Of a stretch of 64,000 nt of DNA, positions 26,701 through 35,686 are shown one piece after another (position 1 is the first letter of the stretch; every line of letters starts with the position of its first letter). The DNA comes from Jejuia algarum. Its GTDB lineage: Bacteria > Bacteroidota > Bacteroidia > Flavobacteriales > Flavobacteriaceae. The stretch is taken from positions 16,441 to 80,440 of the forward strand of contig CANMAQ010000020.1 in assembly GCA_947495775.1 (NCBI GenBank). Direction: 5' to 3'. Position numbers and translations under genes: made by a program. Below the pieces are notes generated by a model, which searched no databases, was not told the origin of the DNA, and saw nothing but the letters and a program-made list of their open reading frames with translations.

Positions 26701-26916
26701 TTAGTACCTGTATGTTATACGAGCCTTCGTTAAATCGTAAGGACTCATTTCTAATTTCACTTTGTCTCCTGGTAACAATTTAATGTAATGCATACGCATT
26801 TTACCAGAAATATGTGCTGTCACGATGTGACCATTCTCTAATTCTACACGAAACATTGCATTTGATAACGCTTCTATTATTGTTCCGTCTTGTTCTATAG
26901 CTGCTTGTTTTGCCAT
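26701..26916 (-). CDS. infA: Translation initiation factor IF-1
   Basis: A 71-residue S1/OB-fold protein that occupies the 30S A site during initiation. It starts MAKQAAIEQDGTIIEALSNA and has the conserved core FRVELENGHIVTAHISGKM and RMHYIKLLPGDKVKLE, ending KARITYRY. It lies between secY and rpmJ. The adk and map genes often found here in other phyla are absent. Confidence 0.97.
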   Translation of the reverse strand: MAKQAAIEQDGTIIEALSNAMFRVELENGHIVTAHISGKMRMHYIKLLPGDKVKLEMSPYDLTKARITYRY

Positions 26917-27024
26917 GTTTTAGGTTTTAGTTATTAGCCCTTTAGGTGTTAGAAAGCTATGTACTATACTGTTAATTTAATCTAATTGTTTCTAATGTCT
27001 AATCGACTATATACTATTTGCTAA

Positions 27025-28377
27025 TTAAGCTACTGCTTTTCTATTCTTACCTGTTTTCATTAAGCCATCGTAATGTCTGTTCAACAAGTATGAATTAATT
27101 TGTTGTACTGTATCTATAGCCACACCTACCATGATGAGCATAGAGGTACCTCCAAAGAATAAAGCCCAACCTTGTTGTACATTCATTAACTTTACAATAA
27201 ACGCTGGAAAGATAGCTATAAGTGCTAAAAATATAGACCCTGGTAATGTTATTTGAGACATGATTTTATCTAAATACTCTGATGTTTCAGACCCTGGACG
27301 AATCCCTGGTATAAAACCGCCACTACGCTTTAAATCATCTGCCATTTTGTTTGTTGGTACTGTAATTGCGGTATAGAAGTATGTGAATACTATAATTAAT
27401 AACGCAAATATCAAGTTGTACCAAAATCCAAATATATCAGAAAAATTTGTTTGAATCCATAGGCCTGAAGCTGTATCTTTTAATAAAGAAGATTCTCCAA
27501 TAAGTCCAGGAACAAACATAATTGCTTGAGCAAATATAATCGGCATTACTCCAGAAGCATTTAATTTTAAAGGGATGTACTGTCTAGACCCTCCTTCTGC
27601 AGCTTTCTCGTAACCACCAGAAGCGGTTCTACGTGCATATTGAACAGCAATTTTTCGTACTGCCATTACCAACATGATAGACGCTAGGATGATTACAAAC
27701 CATACTACCAATTCAATTAAAATCATGATCAAACCACCGTTTGACTCTGTTACTCTTGCTGCATACTCTTGCACAAAAGACTGCGGTAACGTTGCTATAA
27801 TACCTACCATGATTAACAATGAAATACCATTACCAATACCTTTATCGGTAATTTTTTCACCTAACCACATAGCGAATATACAGCCTGTGACTAATATCAC
27901 TATAGAAGAAAAATAGAACAAACCACCCGTACCTAATAGGAAAGCAGACTGTGGTATTCCTAAAGCTGGTAAGCTAGCCAGGTAACCTGGAGCTTGTAGC
28001 AAACAGATACCTATTGTCAACCAACGCGTGATTTGTGTTATTTTCTTTTGTCCACTCGCACCCTCTTTTTGCAGTTTCTGCAAATAAGGAATTGCAATCC
28101 CCATTAACTGTACAACAATAGAAGCTGAAATGTAAGGCATGATACCAAGTGCAAAAATAGATGCGTTTGCAAATGCACCTCCTGTAAAAGCATTCAAAAT
28201 GCTTAATATACCTGTATCTGTCTTATCGGACAAGGCACCTAATTGTGCAGCATCTATACCTGGTAATACAACTTGAGCACCAAATCGATAAACTAATAAT
28301 AGACTCACACTAACGATGATTCTATTTCTTAGTTCTTCAATTTTCCAAACATTTTTTATTGATTCTATAAATTTCAT
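27025..28377 (-). CDS. secY: Preprotein translocase subunit SecY
   Basis: A 450-residue polytopic inner-membrane protein, the protein-conducting channel of SecYEG. It shows the expected ten hydrophobic segments. Family features visible are the plug-region segment after TM1 (GAQVVLPGIDAAQL), TM2 (FALGIMPYISASIVVQLMG), the cytoplasmic C4/C5 loop segments YARRTASGGYEK and KRSGGFIPGIRPGSET, and a basic C-terminal tail (RHYDGLMKTGKNRK). It sits 14 bp after rplO and is co-transcribed with the spc ribosomal genes; ffh, also in this window, feeds substrates to it. Confidence 0.98.
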   Translation of the reverse strand: MKFIESIKNVWKIEELRNRIIVSVSLLLVYRFGAQVVLPGIDAAQLGALSDKTDTGILSILNAFTGGAFANASIFALGIMPYISASIVVQLMGIAIPYLQKLQKEGASGQKKITQITRWLTIGICLLQAPGYLASLPALGIPQSAFLLGTGGLFYFSSIVILVTGCIFAMWLGEKITDKGIGNGISLLIMVGIIATLPQSFVQEYAARVTESNGGLIMILIELVVWFVIILASIMLVMAVRKIAVQYARRTASGGYEKAAEGGSRQYIPLKLNASGVMPIIFAQAIMFVPGLIGESSLLKDTASGLWIQTNFSDIFGFWYNLIFALLIIVFTYFYTAITVPTNKMADDLKRSGGFIPGIRPGSETSEYLDKIMSQITLPGSIFLALIAIFPAFIVKLMNVQQGWALFFGGTSMLIMVGVAIDTVQQINSYLLNRHYDGLMKTGKNRKAVA

Positions 28378-28391
28378 ACGTTAATGTCGTC

Positions 28392-28844
28392 TTATAAAGT
28401 TATCGCTTCTCCTCCTGCTGCTTCGATAGCTGCTTTAGCTGAAGCTGAAAATTTGTGAGCAGATACTTTTAGTTTTGCTTTTAATTCTCCTCTTCCTAAT
28501 ACTTTAACAAGGTCGTTTTTACCTGCTAATCTATTAGAAAATAATGTTTCAAAATCAACAACATCGCTTACCTTCTTATCATCTACTAACGCTTGTAACG
28601 TATCTAGGTTGATAGCTTGGTAGGCTACACGGTTAATATTAGTAAAACCAAACTTAGGTACACGTCTTTGTAATGGCATTTGTCCACCTTCAAATCCTAA
28701 TTTCTTAGAATATCCAGAACGGGACTTAGCCCCTTTGTGACCACGTGTTGCCGTACCACCTTTTCCTGAACCTTGTCCGCGACCTACTCGCTTGCCTTGT
28801 GTTTTTACCGATCCTTTTGCCGGTTGTAAGTTACTTAAATTCAT
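28392..28844 (-). CDS. rplO: 50S ribosomal protein L15
   Basis: A 150-residue L15, a late-assembly protein deep in the 50S. The N-terminal part is the Gly/Arg/Lys-rich extension GRGQGSGKGGTATRGHKG, followed by GYSKKLGFEGGQMPLQRR and the globular C-terminus KVSAHKFSASAKAAIEAAGG. It lies between rpmD (12 bp) and secY (14 bp). Confidence 0.98.
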   Translation of the reverse strand: MNLSNLQPAKGSVKTQGKRVGRGQGSGKGGTATRGHKGAKSRSGYSKKLGFEGGQMPLQRRVPKFGFTNINRVAYQAINLDTLQALVDDKKVSDVVDFETLFSNRLAGKNDLVKVLGRGELKAKLKVSAHKFSASAKAAIEAAGGEAITL

Positions 28845-28856
28845 TGTTGTTATGTG

Positions 28857-29036
28857 TTAAGCTTCTTCTACAGAAACTAAATGTGAAACTTTAGCAACCA
28901 TACCAAGTATATTTGGTGTAGCTTCATGCTCTTTTACTTGTCCAATCTTCTTAAGACCCAAAGCTTCTAACGTTCTTTTTTGTCTTTGCGTACGATTGAT
29001 TGCGCTTTTAACTTTTTTTACTTTAATCTTTGCCAT
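28857..29036 (-). CDS. rpmD: 50S ribosomal protein L30
   Basis: A 59-residue gene read directly from the sequence. The product begins MAKIKVKKVKSAINRTQRQK, contains TLEALGLKKIGQ and ends SHLVSVEEA, the L30 ferredoxin-like fold pattern. It has an ATG start at 29036 and a TAA stop at 28857-28859. It lies between rpsE (11 bp) and rplO (12 bp), the canonical spc position. Confidence 0.95.
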   Translation of the reverse strand: MAKIKVKKVKSAINRTQRQKRTLEALGLKKIGQVKEHEATPNILGMVAKVSHLVSVEEA

Positions 29037-29047
29037 CTCTGTCTGTA

Positions 29048-29572
29048 TTAAGCGTTAAAAACTTGTTCAAGTGAAATACCTCTATCTCTTGCTATAGCTT
29101 TAGCATCTCTTAGTTGTAATAAAGCATCGAAAGTTGCTTTAACAACATTATGAGGGTTCGATGAACCTTGAGATTTTGATAATACATCGTGTACACCTAC
29201 GGCTTCAAGAACCGTTCTAACGGCTCCACCTGCAATTACACCTGTACCAGGAGCTGCTGGAATAATATTTACTCTAGCACCACCGTATTTTCCTTTTTGC
29301 TCATGAGGTAAAGTTCCTTTGATGATAGGAATACGTACAAGGTTTTTCTTAGCGTCTTCTACTGCTTTTGCAATTGCACTAGCAACATCTTTAGATTTCC
29401 CTAAACCTTGTCCTACAACACCTGCTTCATCACCAACAACTACTATTGCCGAAAAACCGAATGCTCTACCACCTTTTGTTACCTTAGTAACTCTTTGCAC
29501 ACCAACAAGACGATCTTTAAGATCTAATCCTCCTGGTTTTACTAATTCTGCGCTTTTATATTTTTGATACAT
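29048..29572 (-). CDS. rpsE: 30S ribosomal protein S5
   Basis: A 174-residue S5 in the decoding and helicase region of the 30S. The N-terminal dsRNA-binding-like domain contains VTKVTKGGRAFGFSAIVVVG, and the C-terminal domain contains GVIAGGAVRTVLEAVGVHD and SQGSSNPHNVVKATFDAL. It is 6 bp downstream of rplR. Confidence 0.98.
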   Translation of the reverse strand: MYQKYKSAELVKPGGLDLKDRLVGVQRVTKVTKGGRAFGFSAIVVVGDEAGVVGQGLGKSKDVASAIAKAVEDAKKNLVRIPIIKGTLPHEQKGKYGGARVNIIPAAPGTGVIAGGAVRTVLEAVGVHDVLSKSQGSSNPHNVVKATFDALLQLRDAKAIARDRGISLEQVFNA

Positions 29573-29578
29573 AATTTC

Positions 29579-29935
29579 TTAGAATTTAAGTCCTGCTTCT
29601 CTTGCGCCTTCGGCTAATGATTTTACTCGTCCGTGGTATAAATACCCGCCTCTATCGAAAGCGATTGTTTCTACACCAGCTTTTAAAGCTTTTTCTGCAA
29701 TAGCTTTTCCTACTAAGGCAGCAACTTCACTTTTGTTACCTTTAGCAGCAGCTATATCTTTATCTCTTGAAGATGCAGCGCTAATGGTTACACCAGTAAC
29801 GTCATCTACTAATTGAGCATAAATTTCTTTATTACTTCTATAAACAGCTAATCGTGGTCTTGCTTCTGTACCAGAAACAACCTTACGGATTCTGTTTTTT
29901 ATTCTTAGTCTTCTATCGTTCTTTGTTAATGCCAT
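29579..29935 (-). CDS. rplR: 50S ribosomal protein L18
   Basis: A 118-residue L18, which binds 5S rRNA together with L5 and L25. The N-terminus is basic (MALTKNDRRLRIKNRIRKV). Conserved segments are RPRLAVYRSNKEIYAQLVDD and the C-terminal DRGGYLYHGRVKSLAEGARE. It is placed between rplF and rpsE. Confidence 0.98.
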   Translation of the reverse strand: MALTKNDRRLRIKNRIRKVVSGTEARPRLAVYRSNKEIYAQLVDDVTGVTISAASSRDKDIAAAKGNKSEVAALVGKAIAEKALKAGVETIAFDRGGYLYHGRVKSLAEGAREAGLKF

Positions 29936-29944
29936 AACTTCTTA

Positions 29945-30487
29945 TTAAGCTGATTTACCTGCTTTTCTTCTTATTTCTTCACCAACAAACTTGATTCCTT
30001 TTCCTTTGTAAGGTTCTGGCTTACGGAAGCCACGGATCTTAGCGGCTACTTGACCAACTAATTGTTTATCGTGAGACGTTAGTTTAACGATTGGATTCTT
30101 TCCTTTTTCAGAAATAGTTTCTATTTTAACTTCAGGAGCGATATCTAAAACGATGTTATGAGAAAATCCTAATGCTAAATCTAATTTCTGTCCTTGGTTA
30201 GAGGCTCTATAACCTACACCAACCAATTCTAATTCTTTTGTCCAACCAGTAGATACACCTGCAATCATGTTATGCATTAAAGATCTGTATAAGCCATGTT
30301 TTGCTTTTTGATCTTTTGTATCTGAAGAACGCGTTACTAATATGTTTCCGTCTTCTACTTTTATAGCAACGGTATCGAAGTTTTGCGTTAATTCTCCTAA
30401 TTTTCCTTTTACAGTAACAACGCTATCTTTAACGTCTACTGTTACACCTTCTGGAATGGCTACTGGATTATTTCCTATTCTTGACAT
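29945..30487 (-). CDS. rplF: 50S ribosomal protein L6
   Basis: A 180-residue L6 near the GTPase-associated centre. It begins MSRIGNNPVAIPEGVTVDV and has two tandem L6 folds; the conserved C-terminal signature is RGFRKPEPYKGKGIKFVGE. It is 18 bp downstream of rpsH. Confidence 0.98.
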   Translation of the reverse strand: MSRIGNNPVAIPEGVTVDVKDSVVTVKGKLGELTQNFDTVAIKVEDGNILVTRSSDTKDQKAKHGLYRSLMHNMIAGVSTGWTKELELVGVGYRASNQGQKLDLALGFSHNIVLDIAPEVKIETISEKGKNPIVKLTSHDKQLVGQVAAKIRGFRKPEPYKGKGIKFVGEEIRRKAGKSA

Positions 30488-30505
30488 TTCTTCTGGGTTT
30501 TAAAA

Positions 30506-30904
30506 TTAGTAAACGTAACATAATACTTCACCACCTACATTGTCTCTACGTGCTTGCTTACCTGTCATTACGCCGTGAGACGTAGAAACGATGGCAATAC
30601 CAAGTCCGTTAAGGATTCTAGGTAATTCTTTAGCACCTGCATACTTACGTAAACCTGGTGTACTAATACGTTCAATTTTCTTGATTACGGGTTCTTTTGT
30701 TTCTTTGTTATACTTAAGTGCTATCTTAATAGAACCTTGTACACTTGAATCATCGAACTTGTAGCTTAAAATATATCCTTGTTCGAATAATATTTTAGTA
30801 ATGTCTTTCTTTAAGTTAGATGCAGGAATTTCTACCACTCTGTGGTTTGCTCTAATTGCATTTCTAACTCTCGTAAGATAATCCGCTATTGGATCTGAAT
30901 ACAT
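30506..30904 (-). CDS. rpsH: 30S ribosomal protein S8
   Basis: A 132-residue S8 that binds 16S rRNA helix 21 centrally. It begins MYSDPIADYLTRVRNAIRAN, with the C-terminal signature STSHGVMTGKQARRDNVGG. In E. coli S8 is the translational repressor of the spc operon; no equivalent hairpin was identified near rplE here. Confidence 0.98.
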   Translation of the reverse strand: MYSDPIADYLTRVRNAIRANHRVVEIPASNLKKDITKILFEQGYILSYKFDDSSVQGSIKIALKYNKETKEPVIKKIERISTPGLRKYAGAKELPRILNGLGIAIVSTSHGVMTGKQARRDNVGGEVLCYVY

Positions 30905-30979
30905 ATTTATTAATTTGCGGTTGTGGTTTTCAATACCGTCTCTCGGCTTGAACCTACTACCAATTTATAATTCTTTTTT

Positions 30980-31249
30980 TTACCAACTTGCTTTTTTAAC
31001 ACCTGGGATTAACCCTTGGTTAGCCATTTCTCTAAAAGTAACACGAGAGATACCAAATGTTCTCATGTAACCTTTAGGTCTACCAGTTAGTTTACATCTG
31101 TTATGCTGACGTATAGGTGAAGCATTTTTTGGTAACTTCTGTAAAGCCTCATAATCTCCAGCTTCTTTCAAAGCTTTACGTTTTGCGGCGTACTTTGCTA
31201 CAGTTTTACTTCTTTTTACCTCACGGGCTTTCATTGATTCTTTAGCCAT
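30980..31249 (-). CDS. rpsN: 30S ribosomal protein S14
   Basis: An 89-residue S14 of the long, zinc-independent form: it has one Cys (RQHNRCKLTGRPKGYMRTFG) and no CxxC pairs. It ends GLIPGVKKASW, as the family does. It lies 3 bp after rplE, with a 75-bp spacer to rpsH. Confidence 0.98.
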   Translation of the reverse strand: MAKESMKAREVKRSKTVAKYAAKRKALKEAGDYEALQKLPKNASPIRQHNRCKLTGRPKGYMRTFGISRVTFREMANQGLIPGVKKASW

Positions 31250-31252
31250 AAC

Positions 31253-31804
31253 TTAGTTCTTTTTAAAAGGTACCCCTAGTTCAGTTAATAATGATTTTGC
31301 TTCTTTATCTGTTTCAGCAGAAGTTACAAATGTAATATCCATTCCTGAGATTTTATTAACTTTATCAATATTTATCTCTGGAAAAATGATTTGTTCTGTA
31401 ATTCCTAGGTTATAATTCCCTCTTCCGTCGAAACCAGTGGCTTTAATACCATTAAAATCTCTAACTCGTGGTAATGCAGAAGTTACTAAACGGTCTAAGA
31501 ATTCATACATTTTTTCACCACGTAAGGTTACTTTAACACCGATAGGCATTCCTTTACGTAATTTAAAAGATGCAACATCCTTCTTAGATATAGTTGCTAT
31601 TGCTTTTTGTCCAGATATTGTAGTTACCTCTTCTAAAGCATAGTCAATTAACTTCTTATCTGCTACTGCTGCTCCAACACCTTTAGATATTACTATCTTT
31701 TTAAGTTTTGGAACTTGCATTACATTTTTGTATCCAAATTCGTCTGTAAGAGCTGCAATTACTTTGCTTTTATACTCTTCTTTAAGTCTAGGTGTATATG
31801 CCAT
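31253..31804 (-). CDS. rplE: 50S ribosomal protein L5
   Basis: A 183-residue L5 that anchors 5S rRNA and contacts P-site tRNA and S13. Conserved elements are NVMQVPKLKKIVISKGVG, KLRKGMPIGVKVTLRGE and DITFVTSAETDKEAKSLL. It is separated from rplX by 2 bp. Confidence 0.98.
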   Translation of the reverse strand: MAYTPRLKEEYKSKVIAALTDEFGYKNVMQVPKLKKIVISKGVGAAVADKKLIDYALEEVTTISGQKAIATISKKDVASFKLRKGMPIGVKVTLRGEKMYEFLDRLVTSALPRVRDFNGIKATGFDGRGNYNLGITEQIIFPEINIDKVNKISGMDITFVTSAETDKEAKSLLTELGVPFKKN

Positions 31805-31806
31805 AA

Positions 31807-32124
31807 CTATATTACTTCTTTAGATTTTACTGCAACCCTTTGTTTCTTACCTGTCTTTTCATCTTTCTCGTAAGTAACACGAGTTGTTTCTCCCTTAGAA
31901 GTTAACAATGATAAGTTAGACACGTGAATAGGTGCTTCTTTTTCTACGATTCCGCCTTGAGGATTTTGTGCACTTGGCTTCGTGTGTTTCTTCACCATGT
32001 TTACACCCTCAACGATCGCTTTATTCTTTGCTATGAATACTTTTTGTACTTTACCTTCAGATCCTTTATGGTCTCCAGCAATTACTTTTACAGTATCTCC
32101 AGTTTTAATTTTAAGCTTTGCCAT
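31807..32124 (-). CDS. rplX: 50S ribosomal protein L24
   Basis: A 105-residue L24, one of the two assembly initiators of the 50S. It has the N-terminal KOW motif (KTGDTVKVIAGDHKGSEGKV) and the family segment KKHTKPSAQNPQGGIVEKEA. It is 15 bp downstream of rplN. Confidence 0.98.
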   Translation of the reverse strand: MAKLKIKTGDTVKVIAGDHKGSEGKVQKVFIAKNKAIVEGVNMVKKHTKPSAQNPQGGIVEKEAPIHVSNLSLLTSKGETTRVTYEKDEKTGKKQRVAVKSKEVI

Positions 32125-32139
32125 CTTAATTTTTCTGTA

Positions 32140-32508
32140 TTAAAGCACCTCTGGTGCTAATGATACAATCTTCATGAATTGTTTATCACGAAGCTCTCTA
32201 GCAACAGGTCCAAATACACGTGTTCCTCTCATTTCACCCGTTGGGTTTAAAAGTACACAAGCATTGTCATCAAATCTTATATAAGATCCATCAGGACGTC
32301 TTACTTCTTTCTTTGTACGAACAACTACTGCTGTAGATACTGCTCCTTTTTTAATGTTTCCATTAGGAGTAGAATCTTTTACAGAGACAACAATTTTGTC
32401 TCCAACAGAAGCATATCTTCTTTTAGTACCACCTAATACACGGATCGTTAAAACTTCCTTTGCACCAGTGTTATCAGCTACCTTTAATCTTGATTCTTGT
32501 TGTACCAT
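32140..32508 (-). CDS. rplN: 50S ribosomal protein L14
   Basis: A 122-residue L14 at the subunit interface, bridging to 16S helix 14. It begins MVQQESRLKVADNTGAKEV; the C-terminal signature is VFGPVARELRDKQFMKIVSL. In many bacteria this starts the spc operon, but here only 2 bp separate it from rpsQ, so S10 and spc are presumably one transcript. Confidence 0.98.
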   Translation of the reverse strand: MVQQESRLKVADNTGAKEVLTIRVLGGTKRRYASVGDKIVVSVKDSTPNGNIKKGAVSTAVVVRTKKEVRRPDGSYIRFDDNACVLLNPTGEMRGTRVFGPVARELRDKQFMKIVSLAPEVL

Positions 32509-32510
32509 AA

Positions 32511-32768
32511 TTACTTCGCTCTTTCAATTATTTCAACTAATCTCCAGCACTTAGATTTACTTAAAGGTCGTGTTTCCATGATTCTTACAGTATCACCTTC
32601 GTTGCAGTCGTTTTTCTCGTCGTGCGCAACATATTTCTTTGTCTTTAACACGAACTTTCCATACATAGGGTGCTTTACTTTTTTCACCTCAGAAACCACA
32701 ATAGATTTCTGCATCTTGTTACTTGTAACAATCCCTATACGTTCTTTTCTTAAATTTCTTGTTTCCAT
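32511..32768 (-). CDS. rpsQ: 30S ribosomal protein S17
   Basis: An 85-residue OB-fold protein binding the 5' domain of 16S rRNA. Conserved segments are RKERIGIVTSNKMQKSIVV and GDTVRIMETRPLSKSKCWRL. It lies 11 bp after rpmC. Confidence 0.98.
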   Translation of the reverse strand: METRNLRKERIGIVTSNKMQKSIVVSEVKKVKHPMYGKFVLKTKKYVAHDEKNDCNEGDTVRIMETRPLSKSKCWRLVEIIERAK

Positions 32769-32779
32769 ATTCAGCAGAA

Positions 32780-32974
32780 TTATTGTAGTTCTCTTTTAGT
32801 TAATTCCGTGGCAATTCTAGCAACGCTTCTTCTTAATGTACGTAACTGAATTGGATTTTCTAAAGGAGATATTGCATGAGACAATTTAAGGTCTGAATAA
32901 CTCTTTTTAGTTTCACCAAGTTTTTCTTGTAACTCAGCTACAGATAATTCTTTAATTTCTGATTGTTTCATCAT
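32780..32974 (-). CDS. rpmC: 50S ribosomal protein L29
   Basis: A 64-residue two-helix protein at the tunnel exit, part of the docking site for trigger factor and SRP. It contains LSVAELQEKLGETKKSYSDL and PIQLRTLRRSVARIATE. ATG start at 32974. It lies between rplP (9 bp) and rpsQ. Confidence 0.97.
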   Translation of the reverse strand: MMKQSEIKELSVAELQEKLGETKKSYSDLKLSHAISPLENPIQLRTLRRSVARIATELTKRELQ

Positions 32975-32983
32975 CTTAAATTA

Positions 32984-33403
32984 TTATGCTTCGTAATCTC
33001 TAGCAATTATAAACTTAGTTTTCACTGGTAACTTTTGTGCTGCCAAACGTAATGCTTCTTTAGCAACGTCTAATGGCACTCCACCAATTTCGAATAAAAC
33101 ACGACCTGGTTTTACAACAGCTGCCCAATATTCTACGGCACCTTTACCTTTACCCATACGTACTTCAAGAGGCTTTTTAGTAATAGGCTTGTCTGGAAAA
33201 ATTTTAATCCAAAGTTGCCCTTCTCTTTTCATGTAACGTGTAGCGGCAATACGTGCTGCTTCTATTTGACGCGATGTTAAAAAATTCGAGTCTAGTGATT
33301 TTATTCCAAAAGTTCCACTTGAAAGTTGGTGCCCTCTTCCGGCATTACCTTTCATGCGTCCTTTTTGCTGTTTACGAAATTTTGTTCTTTTAGGCTGTAA
33401 CAT
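32984..33403 (-). CDS. rplP: 50S ribosomal protein L16
   Basis: A 139-residue L16 that helps shape the A-site tRNA path on the 50S. It begins MLQPKRTKFRKQQKGRMKGN and carries WIKIFPDKPITKKPLEVRMG and GKGKGAVEYWAAVVKPG. It is 21 bp downstream of rpsC. Confidence 0.98.
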   Translation of the reverse strand: MLQPKRTKFRKQQKGRMKGNAGRGHQLSSGTFGIKSLDSNFLTSRQIEAARIAATRYMKREGQLWIKIFPDKPITKKPLEVRMGKGKGAVEYWAAVVKPGRVLFEIGGVPLDVAKEALRLAAQKLPVKTKFIIARDYEA

Positions 33404-33424
33404 TTTTCTTTACTTTATAAAAAA

Positions 33425-34150
33425 TTACTTTCTACGACGAGGTCCTTTGTTATTTCCACCGCGTCCTCCGGCTCCACCTTTTCCTTGCTTCTTAGATAAC
33501 CCAACAAGCGGAGAAAGTTCTCTTTTACCATATACTTCACCTTTCATGATCCATACTTTAACACCTAATCTACCATAAGTAGTATGTGCTTCAACTAAAG
33601 CATAATCAATATCGGCTCTGAATGTTGATAAAGGAATACGTCCTTCTTTGTAGTGTTCTGAACGTGCCATTTCAGCTCCGTTTAAACGCCCACTAATCTG
33701 GATTTTAATTCCTTCTGCGTTCATACGCATAGTAGCAGCAATAGCCATTTTGATAGCACGACGGTAAGAGATACGATTCTCTATTTGACGTGCAATACTT
33801 GATCCTACTAAAAATGCGTCTAGTTCAGGTCTTTTAATTTCAAAGATGTTAATCTGAACTTCTTTTCCAGTAATTTTCTTAAGCTCTTCTTTTAACTTGT
33901 CTACCTCTTGGCCACCTTTACCGATAATGATACCAGGTCTAGCAGTAGTGATAGTAACGGTTACAAGTTTTAAAGTTCTTTCAATAATTACTCTACTTAC
34001 ACTAGCTTTAGATAAACGCGCGTGAACGTATTTTCTAATCTTATCGTCTTCGGCAAGTTTGTCACCATAATCGTTTCCTCCGTACCAGTTAGATTCCCAT
34101 CCTCTGATAATTCCTAAGCGATTTCCGATTGGATTTGTCTTTTGTCCCAT
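33425..34150 (-). CDS. rpsC: 30S ribosomal protein S3
   Basis: A 241-residue S3 at the mRNA entry tunnel. The N-terminal type II KH domain has GIIIGKGGQEVDKLKEEL. The C-terminal S3 domain contains GAEMARSEHYKEGRIPLST and TTYGRLGVKVWIMKGEV, followed by a Gly/Arg/Lys-rich tail. It lies 7 bp after rplV. Confidence 0.98.
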   Translation of the reverse strand: MGQKTNPIGNRLGIIRGWESNWYGGNDYGDKLAEDDKIRKYVHARLSKASVSRVIIERTLKLVTVTITTARPGIIIGKGGQEVDKLKEELKKITGKEVQINIFEIKRPELDAFLVGSSIARQIENRISYRRAIKMAIAATMRMNAEGIKIQISGRLNGAEMARSEHYKEGRIPLSTFRADIDYALVEAHTTYGRLGVKVWIMKGEVYGKRELSPLVGLSKKQGKGGAGGRGGNNKGPRRRK

Positions 34151-34157
34151 ACTCTAT

Positions 34158-34565
34158 TTAAGCTTGTGTGTTATTGTTAGCGCCAACCACTAATGTAACA
34201 TGGTTAGAACGTTTTCTTATTCTGTGTGCACGACCTTGAGGTGCTGGACGTAATCTCTTTAACATAGATCCGCCATCTACTCTAATCTCTTTTACGATTA
34301 ACTCTGCTGTTTCAACATCGGCATCCTCGTTTTTAGATTGCCAGTTAGCGATAGCTGATAATAACAACTTCTCTAAACGGCCTGAGGCTTCTTTATTGTT
34401 GAATTTTAAGATATTAAGTGCTTTTTCTACTTTTTCACCTCTTACTAAATCGGCTACTAAACGCATTTTCCTTGGTGACGTAGGACAGTTATTAAGCTTT
34501 GCAAAAGCAACTTGCTTTTTAGCTTCCTTAATAGCGTCTGCCATTTGTTTTTTACGACTTCCCAT
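34158..34565 (-). CDS. rplV: 50S ribosomal protein L22
   Basis: A 135-residue L22 with the usual core and a beta-hairpin that lines the exit tunnel. Conserved segments are LNNCPTSPRKMRLVADLVRG and the C-terminal LKRLRPAPQGRAHRIRKRSN. No insertion or deletion in the macrolide-related loop was noticed by eye. It is 6 bp after rpsS. Confidence 0.98.
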   Translation of the reverse strand: MGSRKKQMADAIKEAKKQVAFAKLNNCPTSPRKMRLVADLVRGEKVEKALNILKFNNKEASGRLEKLLLSAIANWQSKNEDADVETAELIVKEIRVDGGSMLKRLRPAPQGRAHRIRKRSNHVTLVVGANNNTQA

Positions 34566-34571
34566 AGCTTA

Positions 34572-34850
34572 CTACTTTTTACCTTTATTTTTAGCACCTG
34601 CATGCCCACGGAATGAACGTGTTGGTGAAAATTCTCCTAATTTATGACCTACCATGTTCTCTGTAACATATACTGGTACAAATTGACGGCCATTGTGCAC
34701 TGCGATAGTTTGACCAACGAAGTCTGGAGTAATCATACTTGCTCTAGACCAAGTTTTGATAACCGTTTTCTTGTTACCATCTACATTGGCAGCTACTTTT
34801 CGTTCTAATTTATAATGAACGTAAGGTCCTTTTTTTAATGATCTTGCCAT
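34572..34850 (-). CDS. rpsS: 30S ribosomal protein S19
   Basis: A 92-residue S19 in the 30S head, contacting S13 and the A-site finger. It starts MARSLKKGPYVHYKLERKV and carries the family signature VTENMVGHKLGEFSPTRSF. It is 3 bp after rplB, consistent with translational coupling. Confidence 0.98.
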   Translation of the reverse strand: MARSLKKGPYVHYKLERKVAANVDGNKKTVIKTWSRASMITPDFVGQTIAVHNGRQFVPVYVTENMVGHKLGEFSPTRSFRGHAGAKNKGKK

Positions 34851-34853
34851 GTC

Positions 34854-35681
34854 TTATTTCTTTCTACGTTCTACAATATATTTATTACTCGCTTTTGTTT
34901 TAGAACGGGTTCTGTAACCTTTAGCAGGTATACCGTTTCTAGAACGAGGGTGTCCACCTGAAGCACGACCTTCACCACCACCCATTGGGTGATCGACAGG
35001 GTTCATTCTTACTGGGTTTGTTCTTGGTCTTCTACCTAACCATCGTGTTCTACCTGCTTTACCACCAACTAATAACTGGTGATCAGAGTTAGAAACAACA
35101 CCTACTGTAGCCATACAAGTTACCAACACTAAACGTGTTTCACCCGACGGTAATTTTACTGTCGCAAATCTACCATCTCTTGCCATTAACTGTGCAAAAG
35201 CACCAGCACTACGTGCCATTACTGCACCTTGACTAGGACGTAATTCTAAACAAGAAATAATTGTACCTAATGGAATTTCACTTAATGGCATTGCATTTCC
35301 TATTTCAGGAGCGATACCTTCTTTTCCAGAAACAATTGTTTGCCCAACTTGAAGTCCGTTTTGAGCAATAATATAACGCTTCTCACCATCTTGGTAATTT
35401 AATAAAGCGATAAAAGCTGTTCTGTTTGGATCGTATTCGATAGACTTAACTTCGGCAGGAATTCCTGCTTTGTCTCTTTTAAAGTCTATAATACGATACT
35501 TCTTTTTATGACCACCACCAATATAGCGCATGGTCATTCTTCCTTGACTGTTTCTACCACCAGACCTTTTTTTCGGAGCTAATAAACTTTTCTCCGGCTT
35601 ATCAGTAGTTATGGCGTCATACCCATTTACTACTCTAAATCGCTGTCCTGGTGTGATTGGTTTTAATTTTCTTACTGACAT
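34854..35681 (-). CDS. rplB: 50S ribosomal protein L2
   Basis: A 275-residue L2, needed for subunit association and close to the peptidyl transferase centre. The OB and SH3-like domains are intact. The family signature segment GGGEGRASGGHPRSRNG carries the conserved His near the active centre, and RGGRNSQGRMTMRYIGGGHK marks the N-terminal part. It is 5 bp after rplW. Confidence 0.98.
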   Translation of the reverse strand: MSVRKLKPITPGQRFRVVNGYDAITTDKPEKSLLAPKKRSGGRNSQGRMTMRYIGGGHKKKYRIIDFKRDKAGIPAEVKSIEYDPNRTAFIALLNYQDGEKRYIIAQNGLQVGQTIVSGKEGIAPEIGNAMPLSEIPLGTIISCLELRPSQGAVMARSAGAFAQLMARDGRFATVKLPSGETRLVLVTCMATVGVVSNSDHQLLVGGKAGRTRWLGRRPRTNPVRMNPVDHPMGGGEGRASGGHPRSRNGIPAKGYRTRSKTKASNKYIVERRKK

Positions 35682-35686
35682 TCTAA